DNA of 9,840 bases from CAZUHK01 sp964620345 (GCA_964620345.1 CAZUHK010000124.1:1-9840); one strand, 5' to 3'. Positions 1 through 7,128 are shown, numbered from the stretch's first letter. Program-made: numbers and translations. The notes: generated from the letters alone by a model not told the origin.

Positions 1-121
1 TCAACCGGAGTGGGCCGGTTTCCCGTTGCGAAATTGACTGCGGGCGTCGACCTTCGGCGTCCGCGATCTCTTGTCGCTCTTCCACTGATGCAAGCCCTCA
101 CTTCCCGAGTTCCTGCGACAT
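1..121 (-). other. Possible start of a minus-strand gene leaving the window, with in-frame TGA at codon 8
   Basis: On the minus strand a strong Shine-Dalgarno sequence, AAAGGAG (complement of 130-136), sits 8 nt before an ATG at 121-119. The frame reads MSQELGK and then meets TGA at 100-98. Beyond the TGA the same frame stays open to the window edge and reads GLASVEERQEIADAEGRR and onward. Possible readings are a seven-residue leader peptide, a gene broken by a nonsense change, a restart at the GTG at 85-83, or a chance ribosome binding site. The part after the TGA faintly resembles KGG-type small stress proteins (G-F-A-S then R-E-I-A), but the resemblance is too weak for a name. It is cut by the window edge. 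Confidence 0.25.
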
Positions 122-196
122 TGGGCGTTCTCCTTTCTTGGGTGCCTGGTTGCATCAACTTTCCATCATCACGTTCATCGGCGTGGTGATCGCGCA

Positions 197-218
197 CCGT
201 GCGCGGCCAGGCGCACGG
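197..218. repeat. Perfect 8-bp stem-loop
   Basis: CCGTGCGC at 197-204 pairs perfectly with GCGCACGG at 211-218 around a 6-nt loop. No T-tract follows on either strand, so it does not look like an intrinsic terminator. On the minus strand it would lie in the RNA leading to the ribosome binding site near 130, and may be part of a structured leader. Confidence 0.5.
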
Positions 219-272
219 CGGCTGTGTATTCACTTGTCTTCAAGCAACCCCGACGGCCCCCGGGATTGCCCG

Positions 273-308
273 CGACACTCAACCCCGTTTCACACGGGGC
301 ATGTGTCG
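273..308. repeat. Two-part stem-loop with internal loop
   Basis: CGACAC (273-278) pairs with GTGTCG (303-308). After an asymmetric internal loop (279-282 opposite 300-302), CCCCGT (283-288) pairs with ACGGGG (294-299) around a 5-nt loop. Two uninterrupted 6-bp helices stacked through an internal loop are more typical of folded RNA than of a protein-binding site. The transcribed strand is unknown. Confidence 0.5.
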
Positions 309-331
309 TCACTCAACTCGTCTTCCGGGGT

Positions 332-368
332 GCGGTGGGCAGGATGCGAGAGGAACTCGCGCCACCGC
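332..368. repeat. Second two-part stem-loop with internal loop
   Basis: GCGGTGG (332-338) pairs with CCACCGC (362-368). Inside it GCGAG (346-350) pairs with CTCGC (356-360) around a 5-nt loop. The helices are separated by a one-sided bulge (339-345 opposite 361). It lies 23 nt from the stem-loop at 273-308, so both could belong to one folded RNA. Confidence 0.5.
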
Positions 369-444
369 TGTGTTGTTCCAAGCAGTATGCACCACGAGCG
401 AACCGCGGACAAGCCCCAATATGGGGGGATTTGGCGACTTTTTT

Positions 445-1845
445 TCAGTGCCCCGCGACCGGTTGGCCGAGCATGGCTTTGACCTGTTCGAACATCTGCT
501 CGAGTGTCGCGGCGTCTTTGGCTTCCATGTTCAGCCGCAGCAGCGGTTCGGTGTTGGACGGGCGGACGTTGAACCACCAGCCGGCGGTGTCGAACGCATC
601 GACCGTCACGCCGTCCAGCTCGTCGATGTCGGCCCGGTCGGCGAAGGTCTGCTCGATCTGGTCCATCGCCATCCGCTTGTCGAGCACTTCGAAATTGGTC
701 TCGCCCGACGCGGCGTATTTCTGCATCGGCTTCATCAGCTCGCTCATGGGCTTTTGCTGATCGCCGAGCAGGTTGAGCGTGACGGCGAGCGTGATGGCGC
801 CCGAGTCGGCGTACCAGTTCTTGCGGTAGTAGACGTGGGCGGACAGCTCGGCGCCGAACACCGCGTCGTGCTGCTTCATCAGGTGCTTCATGAACACGTG
901 GCCGACGCGCGAGCGGACGGGCCTGCCGCCGTGCCGCTCGATGGTCTCGACAAGGGCCTTGCTGGCGCGCAGGTCGTACACGATGGCCGAGCCGGGCGAT
1001 TCTTCTTCGAGGAACTTCGCCGCGAGCAGGCCGCCCAGCAGGTCCGCGGCGATCAGTTGGCCGTTTTCATCGGTGAACATGCAGCGGTCGGCGTCGCCGT
1101 CGAAGCAGACGCCCAGGTCCGCGCCGTGCTCCTTCACCGCCTGCTGGGTCATGGTCATGTTGTCCGCGACCAGCGGGTTGGGGTCGTGAACGAACTCGCC
1201 GGTGGTTTCGTAGTTCAGGCCGATCACTTCCAGGTGCTTCGCGTCTTCGAACAGCAGGGGCATGAACTTGCCCGCCATGCCGTTGGAGGCGTCGACGATG
1301 ACCTTCAGCGGCCGGTCGATCTTGAGGAACTGGGTGACGTGCTGCTTGTAGGCGTCCCACAGGTCGCGCTGCTCGACGCGGCCGGGCTCGAACCCGGCGG
1401 CGCGCGACAGGTCCACCGTCGCGGCGATGCGCTTGATCTGGTCCAGCCCGGTCTCCTTGCCCACCGGCACCGCGTGCTGGGCGGAGACCTTGAACCCGAT
1501 GTACTGCGGCGGGTTGTGGCTGGCGGTCACCATCACGCCCCCGGCGCAGCCCAGGTGGTTGATCGCGAAGTAGATGAACGACGTATCGACCATGCCCAGA
1601 TCGATCACGTGCGCGCCCGATCGCTGGATGCCTTCGATCAGCGCATCGGACATCGAAGGGGCGCTCTTTCGCATGTCCCGGCCGACGACGATGTGCTCGA
1701 GCATCGGGTCGCTGGCGGCCCGACCCTCGACCTGCTGGCGCAGGTACGTGCCGACGGCGCAGCCGATCTGCCGCGCCAGGTCTTCGTTGAGCGGATCGGG
1801 GTACACGCCCCGCACGTCGTAGGCCTTGAATACTTCGCTGAGCAT
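445..1845 (-). CDS. manB: Phosphomannomutase/phosphoglucomutase
   Basis: This 466-residue enzyme of the alpha-D-phosphohexomutase family interconverts mannose (and probably glucose) 6-phosphate and 1-phosphate, supplying sugar nucleotides for surface polysaccharides. The start is set by the conserved FKAYDVRG at 6-13. All four active-site elements are visible: phosphoserine loop TASHNP at 107-112 (Ser109), metal-binding DGDADR at 249-254, sugar-recognition loop GAELSAH at 331-337 followed by a DSG, and phosphate-binding RPSNTEP at 428-434. The SAH form of the sugar loop fits the CpsG/ManB type better than phosphoglucosamine mutase. Length is normal. A GGAG lies 10 nt before the ATG. The gene follows dinG after 65 bp and may have its own promoter there. 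The exact sugar preference cannot be read from sequence. Confidence 0.95.
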   Translation of the reverse strand: MLSEVFKAYDVRGVYPDPLNEDLARQIGCAVGTYLRQQVEGRAASDPMLEHIVVGRDMRKSAPSMSDALIEGIQRSGAHVIDLGMVDTSFIYFAINHLGCAGGVMVTASHNPPQYIGFKVSAQHAVPVGKETGLDQIKRIAATVDLSRAAGFEPGRVEQRDLWDAYKQHVTQFLKIDRPLKVIVDASNGMAGKFMPLLFEDAKHLEVIGLNYETTGEFVHDPNPLVADNMTMTQQAVKEHGADLGVCFDGDADRCMFTDENGQLIAADLLGGLLAAKFLEEESPGSAIVYDLRASKALVETIERHGGRPVRSRVGHVFMKHLMKQHDAVFGAELSAHVYYRKNWYADSGAITLAVTLNLLGDQQKPMSELMKPMQKYAASGETNFEVLDKRMAMDQIEQTFADRADIDELDGVTVDAFDTAGWWFNVRPSNTEPLLRLNMEAKDAATLEQMFEQVKAMLGQPVAGH

Positions 1846-1881
1846 GGTGGTTTGACTCCGTGGGATCGCGCCCTGGGCCAA

Positions 1882-1910
1882 AGGATATGCGATGCGCCCG
1901 CGGGCGTCGA
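1882..1910 (-). promoter_or_regulatory. Putative promoter for the phosphomannomutase gene
   Basis: On the minus strand TCGACG (1910-1905, 4 of 6 to the sigma70 -35 consensus) is separated by 17 bp from TATCCT (1887-1882, 4 of 6 to the -10 consensus). The transcript would start near 1875 and give a leader of about 30 nt containing the GGAG ribosome binding site. The spacer includes much of a 12-bp GC palindrome (1895-1906) just past the dinG stop codon. The match is moderate, and the gene may also be reached by read-through from dinG. Confidence 0.4.
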
Positions 1911-4019
1911 TCAGCGCGTCACCCGCTCGATGGTGACCGGCGGCAGGGCCTGGATGAACCTGCGGCCGTAGGGCTTGGTGACCATGCGTTTGTCGAGCAC
2001 GACGACCTGGCCGCGGTCCTGGTTGCTGCGGATGAGCCGGCCGAAGCCCTGCTTGAAGCGGATGATCGCCTCGGGCAGTTGGTAGTCCATGAACGGGTTG
2101 CCGCCGCGGCGTCGGATGCGGTCGATCCGCGCTTCGGTCAGCGGCCGATCGGGCACGGCGAACGGCAGCTTGGTGATGATGACGTTGCGCAGGGCCTGGC
2201 CGCGCACATCCACGCCCTGCCAGAAGCTGTCGGTGCCCAGCAGCACGGCGTCGCCGGCGGCGCGGAAGCGCTTGAGCAGCACCGAGCGCGGCCCGTCCTG
2301 CCCATGCACCAGCAGCGGCAGGCCCAGCTCGTTGAGCCGCGGCCGCAGCCACTGGGCCATCTGGTCCAGCAGGGCGTAGCTGGTGAACAGCACGAACGCC
2401 CCGCCGTCGGTCCGTTCGATGTAGTCGCGCAGCTTGGGGCCCAGCGCCGCGGCGAACGCGCGGTCGCCGGGGTCCGGCAGCGTGCTGTCGATGATGAGCT
2501 TGGCCGCCTGGGCGTAGTCGAACGGCGAGCCGAACTGCAGCGCCTCGGCACGGTCGCAACCCACACGATGGCGGAAGTGATCGAACGGATCGCCGCGCCC
2601 GGGTGAGCGCGCCGATTCGGGGCCGGGCTGGATGTCCTGGCGTGCCTGCTCATCCTCGCTGACCACGCGCAGCTCGCGTGTGGGCGAATCGGTCGGGCTG
2701 CCGGTGGTGGCGAGCGTGGCGCTGGTCATCACGACGCTGATCGGATCGCCCTTGGCGGTGGTCAGGCCGAACAGCTTTTCCCGCAACACCGTGCCGATAT
2801 CGATCGGCGAGCAGGCGAGCTTGACCCGCTGGGATCGGCCGCGTTGGGTGATCTCCAGCCAGTACACGCCGTCGTTCACGCTCTGCTCCAGCCAGGCGGT
2901 GAGCGTCGCGCCGTATCCCGCGGCCCGCTCCATGTAGCTGTTCAGCTCGTACTTGTCCGGCTCGCTCTTCGCCAGGGGCATCAGCAGCTTCAGCGACACG
3001 CTCAGCTCGCGAAGCTGCTCGGCGAGCGTGTCATCCACGATGTGCGTCTCGTGTACGCGGCCGTTGGACCGGCCGTGACGCTGCTGCCAGTCGGCGAGGT
3101 CGGCGAACAGGCGGTCGGCGGCGCCGTGGGCACGCAGAACCTGATGCACCGCGCTGTCCAGCGTTTTCTGATCGTCGCGCGACCGCAGCCGCAGCGTGCT
3201 CAGGTAACCCTTGTGATGGCGCGGGTGGTAGAGCGTGTCGAGCAGGTGGCGCACGCCGCCCTCGGTCAGCGACAGGCCGAAGTGATCGCTCGCGACGTCT
3301 TCGATGGTGTGCGCCTCATCGAGGATCACGTGGTCGTACGGCGGCAGAAAGCCCACGCCCTCGGCCCGCAGCGCCAGGTCGGCGAAGAACAGTGCGTGGT
3401 TGACCACGAGGATGTCGGCGTTCTCCGCCCGGCGGCGCGAGAGCTGGTAGTAGCACTTGTTGTAAAGCGGACACTTGCGGCCCATGCAGTTGCCCGAGTC
3501 GCTCTGTACGCGGTCCCAGATGCTCATCCGCTCGATACGCGGCATCGTCGCCAGCGAGCCGTCGTCGGTTTCGTACGCCCAATCCTCCAGCGCGTGCAGC
3601 GAGCGCAGCTCGGCGGGGTCGGTGAACAGCCCGTCCTGCCGCTGCGAGGCCATGCCCAGCCGCCGCAGCGAGATGTAGTTGCCCCGGCCCTTGACCAGCA
3701 CCGCGGTGAACTCCTCGGGCACGATCGCGTTGAGCAGCGGGATGTCCTTGTCGATCAACTGCTCCTGCAGCGAGATGGTGTGGGTGGCGATGATGACGCG
3801 CTGCTCGTGCTCGACCACGCGACGGATGGCCGGCAGCAGGTACGCGAAGCTCTTGCCCACGCCGGTGCCCGCTTCGACAACGAGGTGCGCCGCATCGTCG
3901 AGCGTGCGATCGACCGCCGCGGCCATCTCGATCTGCTGCGGTCGGGGCTCATAGGCGTCGCCCAGCCGCCGCGCGATCGCTCCGCCGGGACCCAGGATGT
4001 CGGTCACATCAACGGGCAT
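1911..4019 (-). CDS. dinG: DinG/XPD-type ATP-dependent DNA helicase
   Basis: This is a superfamily 2 helicase of the Rad3/XPD/DinG group, 5'-3' iron-sulphur helicases that unwind R-loops and repair intermediates. Residues are numbered from an alternative GTG start at 4037, six codons upstream of the ATG chosen here. Visible motifs are Walker A EAGTGVGKS (55-63), motif Ia HTISLQEQL (86-94), DEAH (240-243), VMTSATL (436-442), GTDSFWQGVDV (601-611) and QGFGRLIR (663-670). Cys184, Cys189 and Cys195 have the spacing of three of the four cluster cysteines of E. coli DinG. The fourth site, expected after KGRGNY, is Ser123. A hydrophilic stretch at about 445-486 looks like an insertion. The ATG at 4019 is preferred because a TACAAT box lies six nt before it. 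The gene follows rsmG closely. Confidence 0.92.
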   Translation of the reverse strand: MPVDVTDILGPGGAIARRLGDAYEPRPQQIEMAAAVDRTLDDAAHLVVEAGTGVGKSFAYLLPAIRRVVEHEQRVIIATHTISLQEQLIDKDIPLLNAIVPEEFTAVLVKGRGNYISLRRLGMASQRQDGLFTDPAELRSLHALEDWAYETDDGSLATMPRIERMSIWDRVQSDSGNCMGRKCPLYNKCYYQLSRRRAENADILVVNHALFFADLALRAEGVGFLPPYDHVILDEAHTIEDVASDHFGLSLTEGGVRHLLDTLYHPRHHKGYLSTLRLRSRDDQKTLDSAVHQVLRAHGAADRLFADLADWQQRHGRSNGRVHETHIVDDTLAEQLRELSVSLKLLMPLAKSEPDKYELNSYMERAAGYGATLTAWLEQSVNDGVYWLEITQRGRSQRVKLACSPIDIGTVLREKLFGLTTAKGDPISVVMTSATLATTGSPTDSPTRELRVVSEDEQARQDIQPGPESARSPGRGDPFDHFRHRVGCDRAEALQFGSPFDYAQAAKLIIDSTLPDPGDRAFAAALGPKLRDYIERTDGGAFVLFTSYALLDQMAQWLRPRLNELGLPLLVHGQDGPRSVLLKRFRAAGDAVLLGTDSFWQGVDVRGQALRNVIITKLPFAVPDRPLTEARIDRIRRRGGNPFMDYQLPEAIIRFKQGFGRLIRSNQDRGQVVVLDKRMVTKPYGRRFIQALPPVTIERVTR

Positions 4020-4025
4020 GGTCCG

Positions 4026-4031
4026 ATTGTA
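4026..4031 (-). promoter_or_regulatory. -10-like box placed for a leaderless dinG transcript
   Basis: On the minus strand TACAAT (5 of 6 to TATAAT) is followed by exactly six nucleotides and then the dinG ATG at 4019. A start of transcription at the ATG itself would give a leaderless mRNA, and there is no Shine-Dalgarno sequence in front of this ATG. No recognisable -35 box lies 16-18 bp upstream. The gene is also close behind rsmG, so this would be an internal promoter at most. Confidence 0.4.
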
Positions 4032-4041
4032 CGCCACACGA

Positions 4042-4773
4042 TCACAGGGGATTGGCCTTGGGCTCGCCCGGTCGGCGCGGGTATTGGGCGGGCGTCGGCC
4101 GGTCTTTGGTGATCTGAACGATCACCGCGTCGTCGGCCAGGCCCGGCAGGGCTTCGTAGGCCTCGACCGCGCCGCCGCCCAGGAGCATCAGCGCGTCGCC
4201 GGCCTCGTCCAGCTCCTGCTCGACCTTGCGGCCCTTCATCGCCAGCACGCGCCCGCCGACCTTCACGAACGGCAGCGCGTATTCGAGCATGACGCGCATC
4301 GGCCCGACCGCGCGGGCGATCGCCGCGTCGTACTTCTGCCGGTACGCCGAGGCCCGGCCGACCGTCTCGGCCCGATCGTTGACCACGGCGATGTTCTTCA
4401 GGCCCAGCGCCTGCGCGGTCTGTTTGAGGAACGTCGCCTTCTTGCCCGTGGCTTCGAGCAGCGTGAACCGCGCATCGGGCCGCGCGATCGCCAGCGGGAT
4501 GCCCGGCAGGCCCCCGCCGCTGCCGATGTCGATGATCTGCGGCGGTCGATCGCCGGTCGGCAGGTGCGGCAGCACGCTCAGCGAATCCAGCACGTGGCGC
4601 ATCCACGCCTCGGCCGGGTCGCGGATCGCGGTGAGGTTGAACCGCCGGTTGGTCTCCAGCAGCCGCGCGAGGTATCGGCCGAGCCGCTCGCGCTCGGCCG
4701 GCTCCAGCGCCAGGCCGATCGTCTGGCACGCGGCGTCGAACTCGGCGGTCGGCTTCAGCGGCTCGATGCTCAT
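4042..4773 (-). CDS. rsmG: 16S rRNA (guanine527-N7)-methyltransferase RsmG (GidB)
   Basis: This 243-residue SAM-dependent methyltransferase makes m7G527 in the 530 loop of 16S rRNA; in other bacteria, loss of the enzyme gives low-level streptomycin resistance. Family signatures are NLTAIRDP (46-53), HVLDSL (60-65), the SAM-binding loop IDIGSGGGLPGIPLA (81-95), LLEATGKKATFLK (105-117) and the C-terminal YPRRPGEPKANPL (231-243), which ends the protein as in most homologues. The ATG overlaps the stop of the upstream AMMECR1 gene in an ATGA (4770-4773), indicating translational coupling. A GGTGA lies 7 nt upstream. dinG follows 22 nt after its stop. The usual gidA neighbour is absent from the window. 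Confidence 0.95.
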   Translation of the reverse strand: MSIEPLKPTAEFDAACQTIGLALEPAERERLGRYLARLLETNRRFNLTAIRDPAEAWMRHVLDSLSVLPHLPTGDRPPQIIDIGSGGGLPGIPLAIARPDARFTLLEATGKKATFLKQTAQALGLKNIAVVNDRAETVGRASAYRQKYDAAIARAVGPMRVMLEYALPFVKVGGRVLAMKGRKVEQELDEAGDALMLLGGGAVEAYEALPGLADDAVIVQITKDRPTPAQYPRRPGEPKANPL

Positions 4774-5354
4774 TCGTGGATCACCATCGATCGGAAGGTG
4801 TAGAACTTCAGCGAGGTCGGCGGCCGCCAGGCGTCGGAGTCCAGGCCGAGCTTGTGGGCGCAGCACATGCTCAGCGTTGTCGCCGCGTCCCAGCCGTAGT
4901 CGGTGGCGACGTCCGGCAGGAAGCAACCGGCCACGGGCGCGCCCAGCCGCCTGCCGGTGATGTAGATGCCATCGACGCCGACACGCATGCTCAGCGGATC
5001 GGCGATCGGCGCCCGCGGCGTGAGCACCGACACTTCGATGGCCAAGGCGTCCAGCTCGTCGATCGTCACGCGATCATCGACGAAGCGCGGGTCGCGCGTC
5101 GCGGCGCCGGCCATGTCGATCAGGGCTTGCTGCAGCGGACGGTCGGCCTCGAAGGTACCGATGCAGCCGCGCAGCACGCCGTCCGCCCGCCGGCGCAGCG
5201 TGACGAAGCAACCCCGCCGCGGCGCCAGCCACGGCTGGGGCTCGGCCACCGCCAGCCGCTCGCCCCGCAGCGCCGCGGCGACCGCCCGACGGGCCAGCGA
5301 GGCGGTCGCGGCCCGTTGCGATGCATCGTATTCGTTCGGCTGTAACTCACTCAC
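4770..5354 (-). CDS. AMMECR1-domain protein (AmmeMemoRadiSam system protein A family)
   Basis: This 194-residue protein consists almost entirely of one AMMECR1 domain. Family marks are GCFVTL (48-53), the diagnostic LRGCIG (61-66), a DPRF (88-91), IEVSVLTP (106-113) and a C-terminal CCAHKLGL (164-171). The biochemical function of the family is not established. In many prokaryotes it is encoded with a Memo-like protein and a radical SAM enzyme, but neither is in this window. The start is a GTG, with AGGA 10 nt upstream. Its TGA overlaps the rsmG ATG. The 107-bp gap after nadC contains a TAGGAT that could be a weak -10, without a good -35. The location suggests a cytoplasmic role, perhaps linked to RNA or cofactor chemistry, but that is a guess. 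Confidence 0.9.
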   Translation of the reverse strand: MSELQPNEYDASQRAATASLARRAVAAALRGERLAVAEPQPWLAPRRGCFVTLRRRADGVLRGCIGTFEADRPLQQALIDMAGAATRDPRFVDDRVTIDELDALAIEVSVLTPRAPIADPLSMRVGVDGIYITGRRLGAPVAGCFLPDVATDYGWDAATTLSMCCAHKLGLDSDAWRPPTSLKFYTFRSMVIHE

Positions 5355-5461
5355 GATGCGACTATCCTAACCACCCGCGGCCCGATCGGTCGCGCCGCAG
5401 CGACCGCATGTACCAGCCGACAAACCTGGTCCGCACGATCCGCCGCGCCGCGCGGCGAGTG

Positions 5462-6382
5462 CTATCGCTCGAAGTCCAAGCCCAGGTCGAGCGCGGGGGC
5501 CGAGTGGGTCAGCGCGCCGATCGCGATGCGGTCGACGCCGGCCTGGGCGATCGGGCGCACGCCGTCGAGCGTCACGCCGCCGCTGGCCTCCAGTTCGATC
5601 GCCGCGCCGCGCCCGTCGCGCATCGCCACGGCCCGGGCCAGCAGGTCGGGGCCCATGTTGTCCAGCAGCACGATGTCGACCGGCGTATCCAGCGCCGCGT
5701 CGAGCTGCTCGAGCGTGTCGACCTCGACCTCGACGAACGCCGGCCGCGGCGACAGCGCCCGTGCCCGCTCGACCGCTTGGCCGAGCTTGTGCCGCAGGTC
5801 GCCGCCGGTGATCGCGGCCAGGTGGTTGTCCTTGATCAGCACCGCGTCCAGCAGGCCCATGCGATGCGACCAGCCCCCGCCGCAGCGCACCGCGTACTTC
5901 GCCAGCGACCGGTAGCCGGGGATCGTCTTGCGCGTGTCGTAAATCTTCGCGGGCGTGCCGGCCACGGCTTGGACGAACCGCGCGGTGAGTGTCGCGATAC
6001 CCGACAGGTGGCAGGCGAAGTTGAGCATCACGCGCTCGGCCGCGAGCAGCGCGCCGCCGGGGCCGACCAAGGTGGCGATCGTCTGCCCCGCCGCGAGCGC
6101 GTCGCCGTCGTGCCTGTGCAGCCGCACGTCGATCTGCTGGTCGTACCGCTTGGCGACCCGCGCGATCAGCCGCGCGCCGCACAGCCGGCCGTCGCGCCGG
6201 GCCCGCAGTTGGGCCCGGGCCGGCGCATCGGGCGCGAGCATGATCGCGCTGGTCACGTCGGCGCGTTGGCCGATGTCCTCGGCCACGGCCGCCTCGATCA
6301 GCTCATCCAGGCGCCGGCTGTTCACCCGCTCTGCCCACAGGCGATCCAGCGGCATCGCGTTCGGGTCGTGGCGTGGGCTCAT
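5462..6382 (-). CDS. nadC: Nicotinate-nucleotide pyrophosphorylase (carboxylating)
   Basis: This 306-residue quinolinate phosphoribosyltransferase converts quinolinate and PRPP to nicotinate mononucleotide, CO2 and pyrophosphate in de novo NAD synthesis. Type II PRTase signatures are clear: ERVMLNFACHLSGIAT (116-131), DTRKTIPGYR (149-158), CGGGWSHRMGL (167-177), IKDNH with Lys184, VEVEV (217-221), LLDNM (239-243), ASGGV (266-270) and IGALTHSAPALDLGLD (288-303). The ATG overlaps the stop of the upstream ASCH gene in an ATGA (6379-6382). An in-frame Met at residue 10 is an alternative, but the overlap favours the first. nadA and nadB are not nearby, so the gene is detached from its pathway partners here. 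Confidence 0.96.
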   Translation of the reverse strand: MSPRHDPNAMPLDRLWAERVNSRRLDELIEAAVAEDIGQRADVTSAIMLAPDAPARAQLRARRDGRLCGARLIARVAKRYDQQIDVRLHRHDGDALAAGQTIATLVGPGGALLAAERVMLNFACHLSGIATLTARFVQAVAGTPAKIYDTRKTIPGYRSLAKYAVRCGGGWSHRMGLLDAVLIKDNHLAAITGGDLRHKLGQAVERARALSPRPAFVEVEVDTLEQLDAALDTPVDIVLLDNMGPDLLARAVAMRDGRGAAIELEASGGVTLDGVRPIAQAGVDRIAIGALTHSAPALDLGLDFER

Positions 6383-7122
6383 CGGCCGTGGCCTTTCACG
6401 TGGGTCACGTCGAACGCTCGCCGGCCGGTCGGCGTGAACACCAGCCGATCCCCCGCCGCCACGCCGCGCTGCTCAAACCACGGCCCCCAGCCGCGGTAGC
6501 GCAGCATCTTGCGCTTGGCGTCGATGTCCGTCTCGACGCTCGGCCCGCCGTCCAGGTGCAGCGTCACCGCGCGACCGGCTTGGGCACTGCTCGGGCCGCC
6601 CAGCGCGTCGGCCGGGAACTCAGCCAGCACCGCCGCCACGCGCACCGAGCGCTGCCGCAACGAACCGTGCGTGAGCGCGACCTCAAACGCCCCGTTGTCG
6701 CTCGCCTCGCCCGGCGCCGGCGCCGCGTCGTCCGGCAGCACGTACCACGCCCGCATGCTCTGCGGCCGATAGCTCGGGCCCAGCCGCGTCGGCCGCACGT
6801 CCTCAAGCCACAGCAGCGTGGCGAACTTCGTCGTGTCCCGCTTCGACCGCCAGTAGCTCGCCGGCGCGCCGATCCACTGGCCGTAGCGCTCGGCCAGCTC
6901 GTCCATGACCTCCGGCGTCACACGGTCGACCATCAGCACCCGCGCGATCCGGGCGGCGGCGAAGAACGGCCCGCCGGACCGCTTGAAATAGATCATCTGG
7001 CCCGGCGTCGCGGCGTCGAACGGCTCGCGCGCCTGCCGGGTGAAACGCGACTCGATGCGCTTGCTGCCATCCAGCAGCATCCGGTCGTACGGCGCGGTGA
7101 GGATGGCCACGTGCACGCTCAT
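6379..7122 (-). CDS. ASCH (PUA-like) domain protein with putative C-terminal B3-like barrel
   Basis: This 247-residue protein has two parts. Residues about 1-130 fit the ASCH fold, a PUA-like nucleic-acid-binding domain: ILTAPYDRMLLDGSKRIESRF (7-27), then PGQMIYFKRSGGP (40-52) and a strand AAARIARVL, ending at RAWYVL. After a Pro/Ala-rich linker (131-143), residues about 147-243 (LTHGSLRQR, FPADALGG, ETDIDAKRK, GDRLVF) resemble the pseudobarrel DNA-binding domains of EcoRII N-terminus/plant B3 type; this is from pattern memory and is less certain. No nuclease or methylase motif is seen. It leads the minus-strand run and overlaps nadC by 4 nt. Substrate and role are unknown; binding of modified or structured nucleic acid is an inference. 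There is no clear Shine-Dalgarno sequence before the ATG. Confidence 0.82.
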   Translation of the reverse strand: MSVHVAILTAPYDRMLLDGSKRIESRFTRQAREPFDAATPGQMIYFKRSGGPFFAAARIARVLMVDRVTPEVMDELAERYGQWIGAPASYWRSKRDTTKFATLLWLEDVRPTRLGPSYRPQSMRAWYVLPDDAAPAPGEASDNGAFEVALTHGSLRQRSVRVAAVLAEFPADALGGPSSAQAGRAVTLHLDGGPSVETDIDAKRKMLRYRGWGPWFEQRGVAAGDRLVFTPTGRRAFDVTHVKGHGR

Positions 7123-7128
7123 CTCAAC

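Larger units (their letters stand above)
1..444. other. Intergenic region with multiple stem-loops, no convincing gene
   Basis: No reading frame here has protein-like composition on either strand, and composition is less GC-extreme than in the flanking genes. The region lies downstream of the minus-strand phosphomannomutase gene. It contains a perfect 8-bp stem (197-204 with 211-218, loop of 6), a two-part stem (273-278 with 303-308, then 283-288 with 294-299), a second two-part stem (332-338 with 362-368, then 346-350 with 356-360) and a 5-bp hairpin (414-418 with 422-426). An 8-bp inverted pair also links 86-93 and 150-157. The octamer CACTCAAC occurs at 276-283 and 310-317. This may be the 5' leader of a minus-strand gene beyond the left edge, or a non-coding RNA. 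No known RNA family was recognised. Confidence 0.6.

Noticed and set aside
414..445. Hairpin CCCCAATATGGGG followed by seven T, as a plus-strand terminator
   Set aside because: The T-tract starts 12 nt after the stem and no plus-strand gene is seen upstream. On the minus strand, where it would serve the phosphomannomutase gene, no T-tract follows the stem.
1382..1397. CCGGGCTCGAACCCGG, resembling a tRNA T-arm
   Set aside because: It lies inside the phosphomannomutase gene and encodes a normal protein segment. No acceptor, D or anticodon arms are found around it.
199..1971. 590-codon plus-strand open frame opposite the phosphomannomutase gene
   Set aside because: It is the antisense shadow of a clearly recognisable gene. 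Its His/Val/Arg/Gly-heavy composition is typical of a reversed GC-rich frame, and no domain is visible.
1846..2559. Upstream in-frame extension of the phosphomannomutase frame (238 codons)
   Set aside because: The conserved N-terminus FKAYDVRG begins at the ATG at 1845, and the extension lies in the wrong frame over the dinG C-terminus. It does not indicate a fusion.
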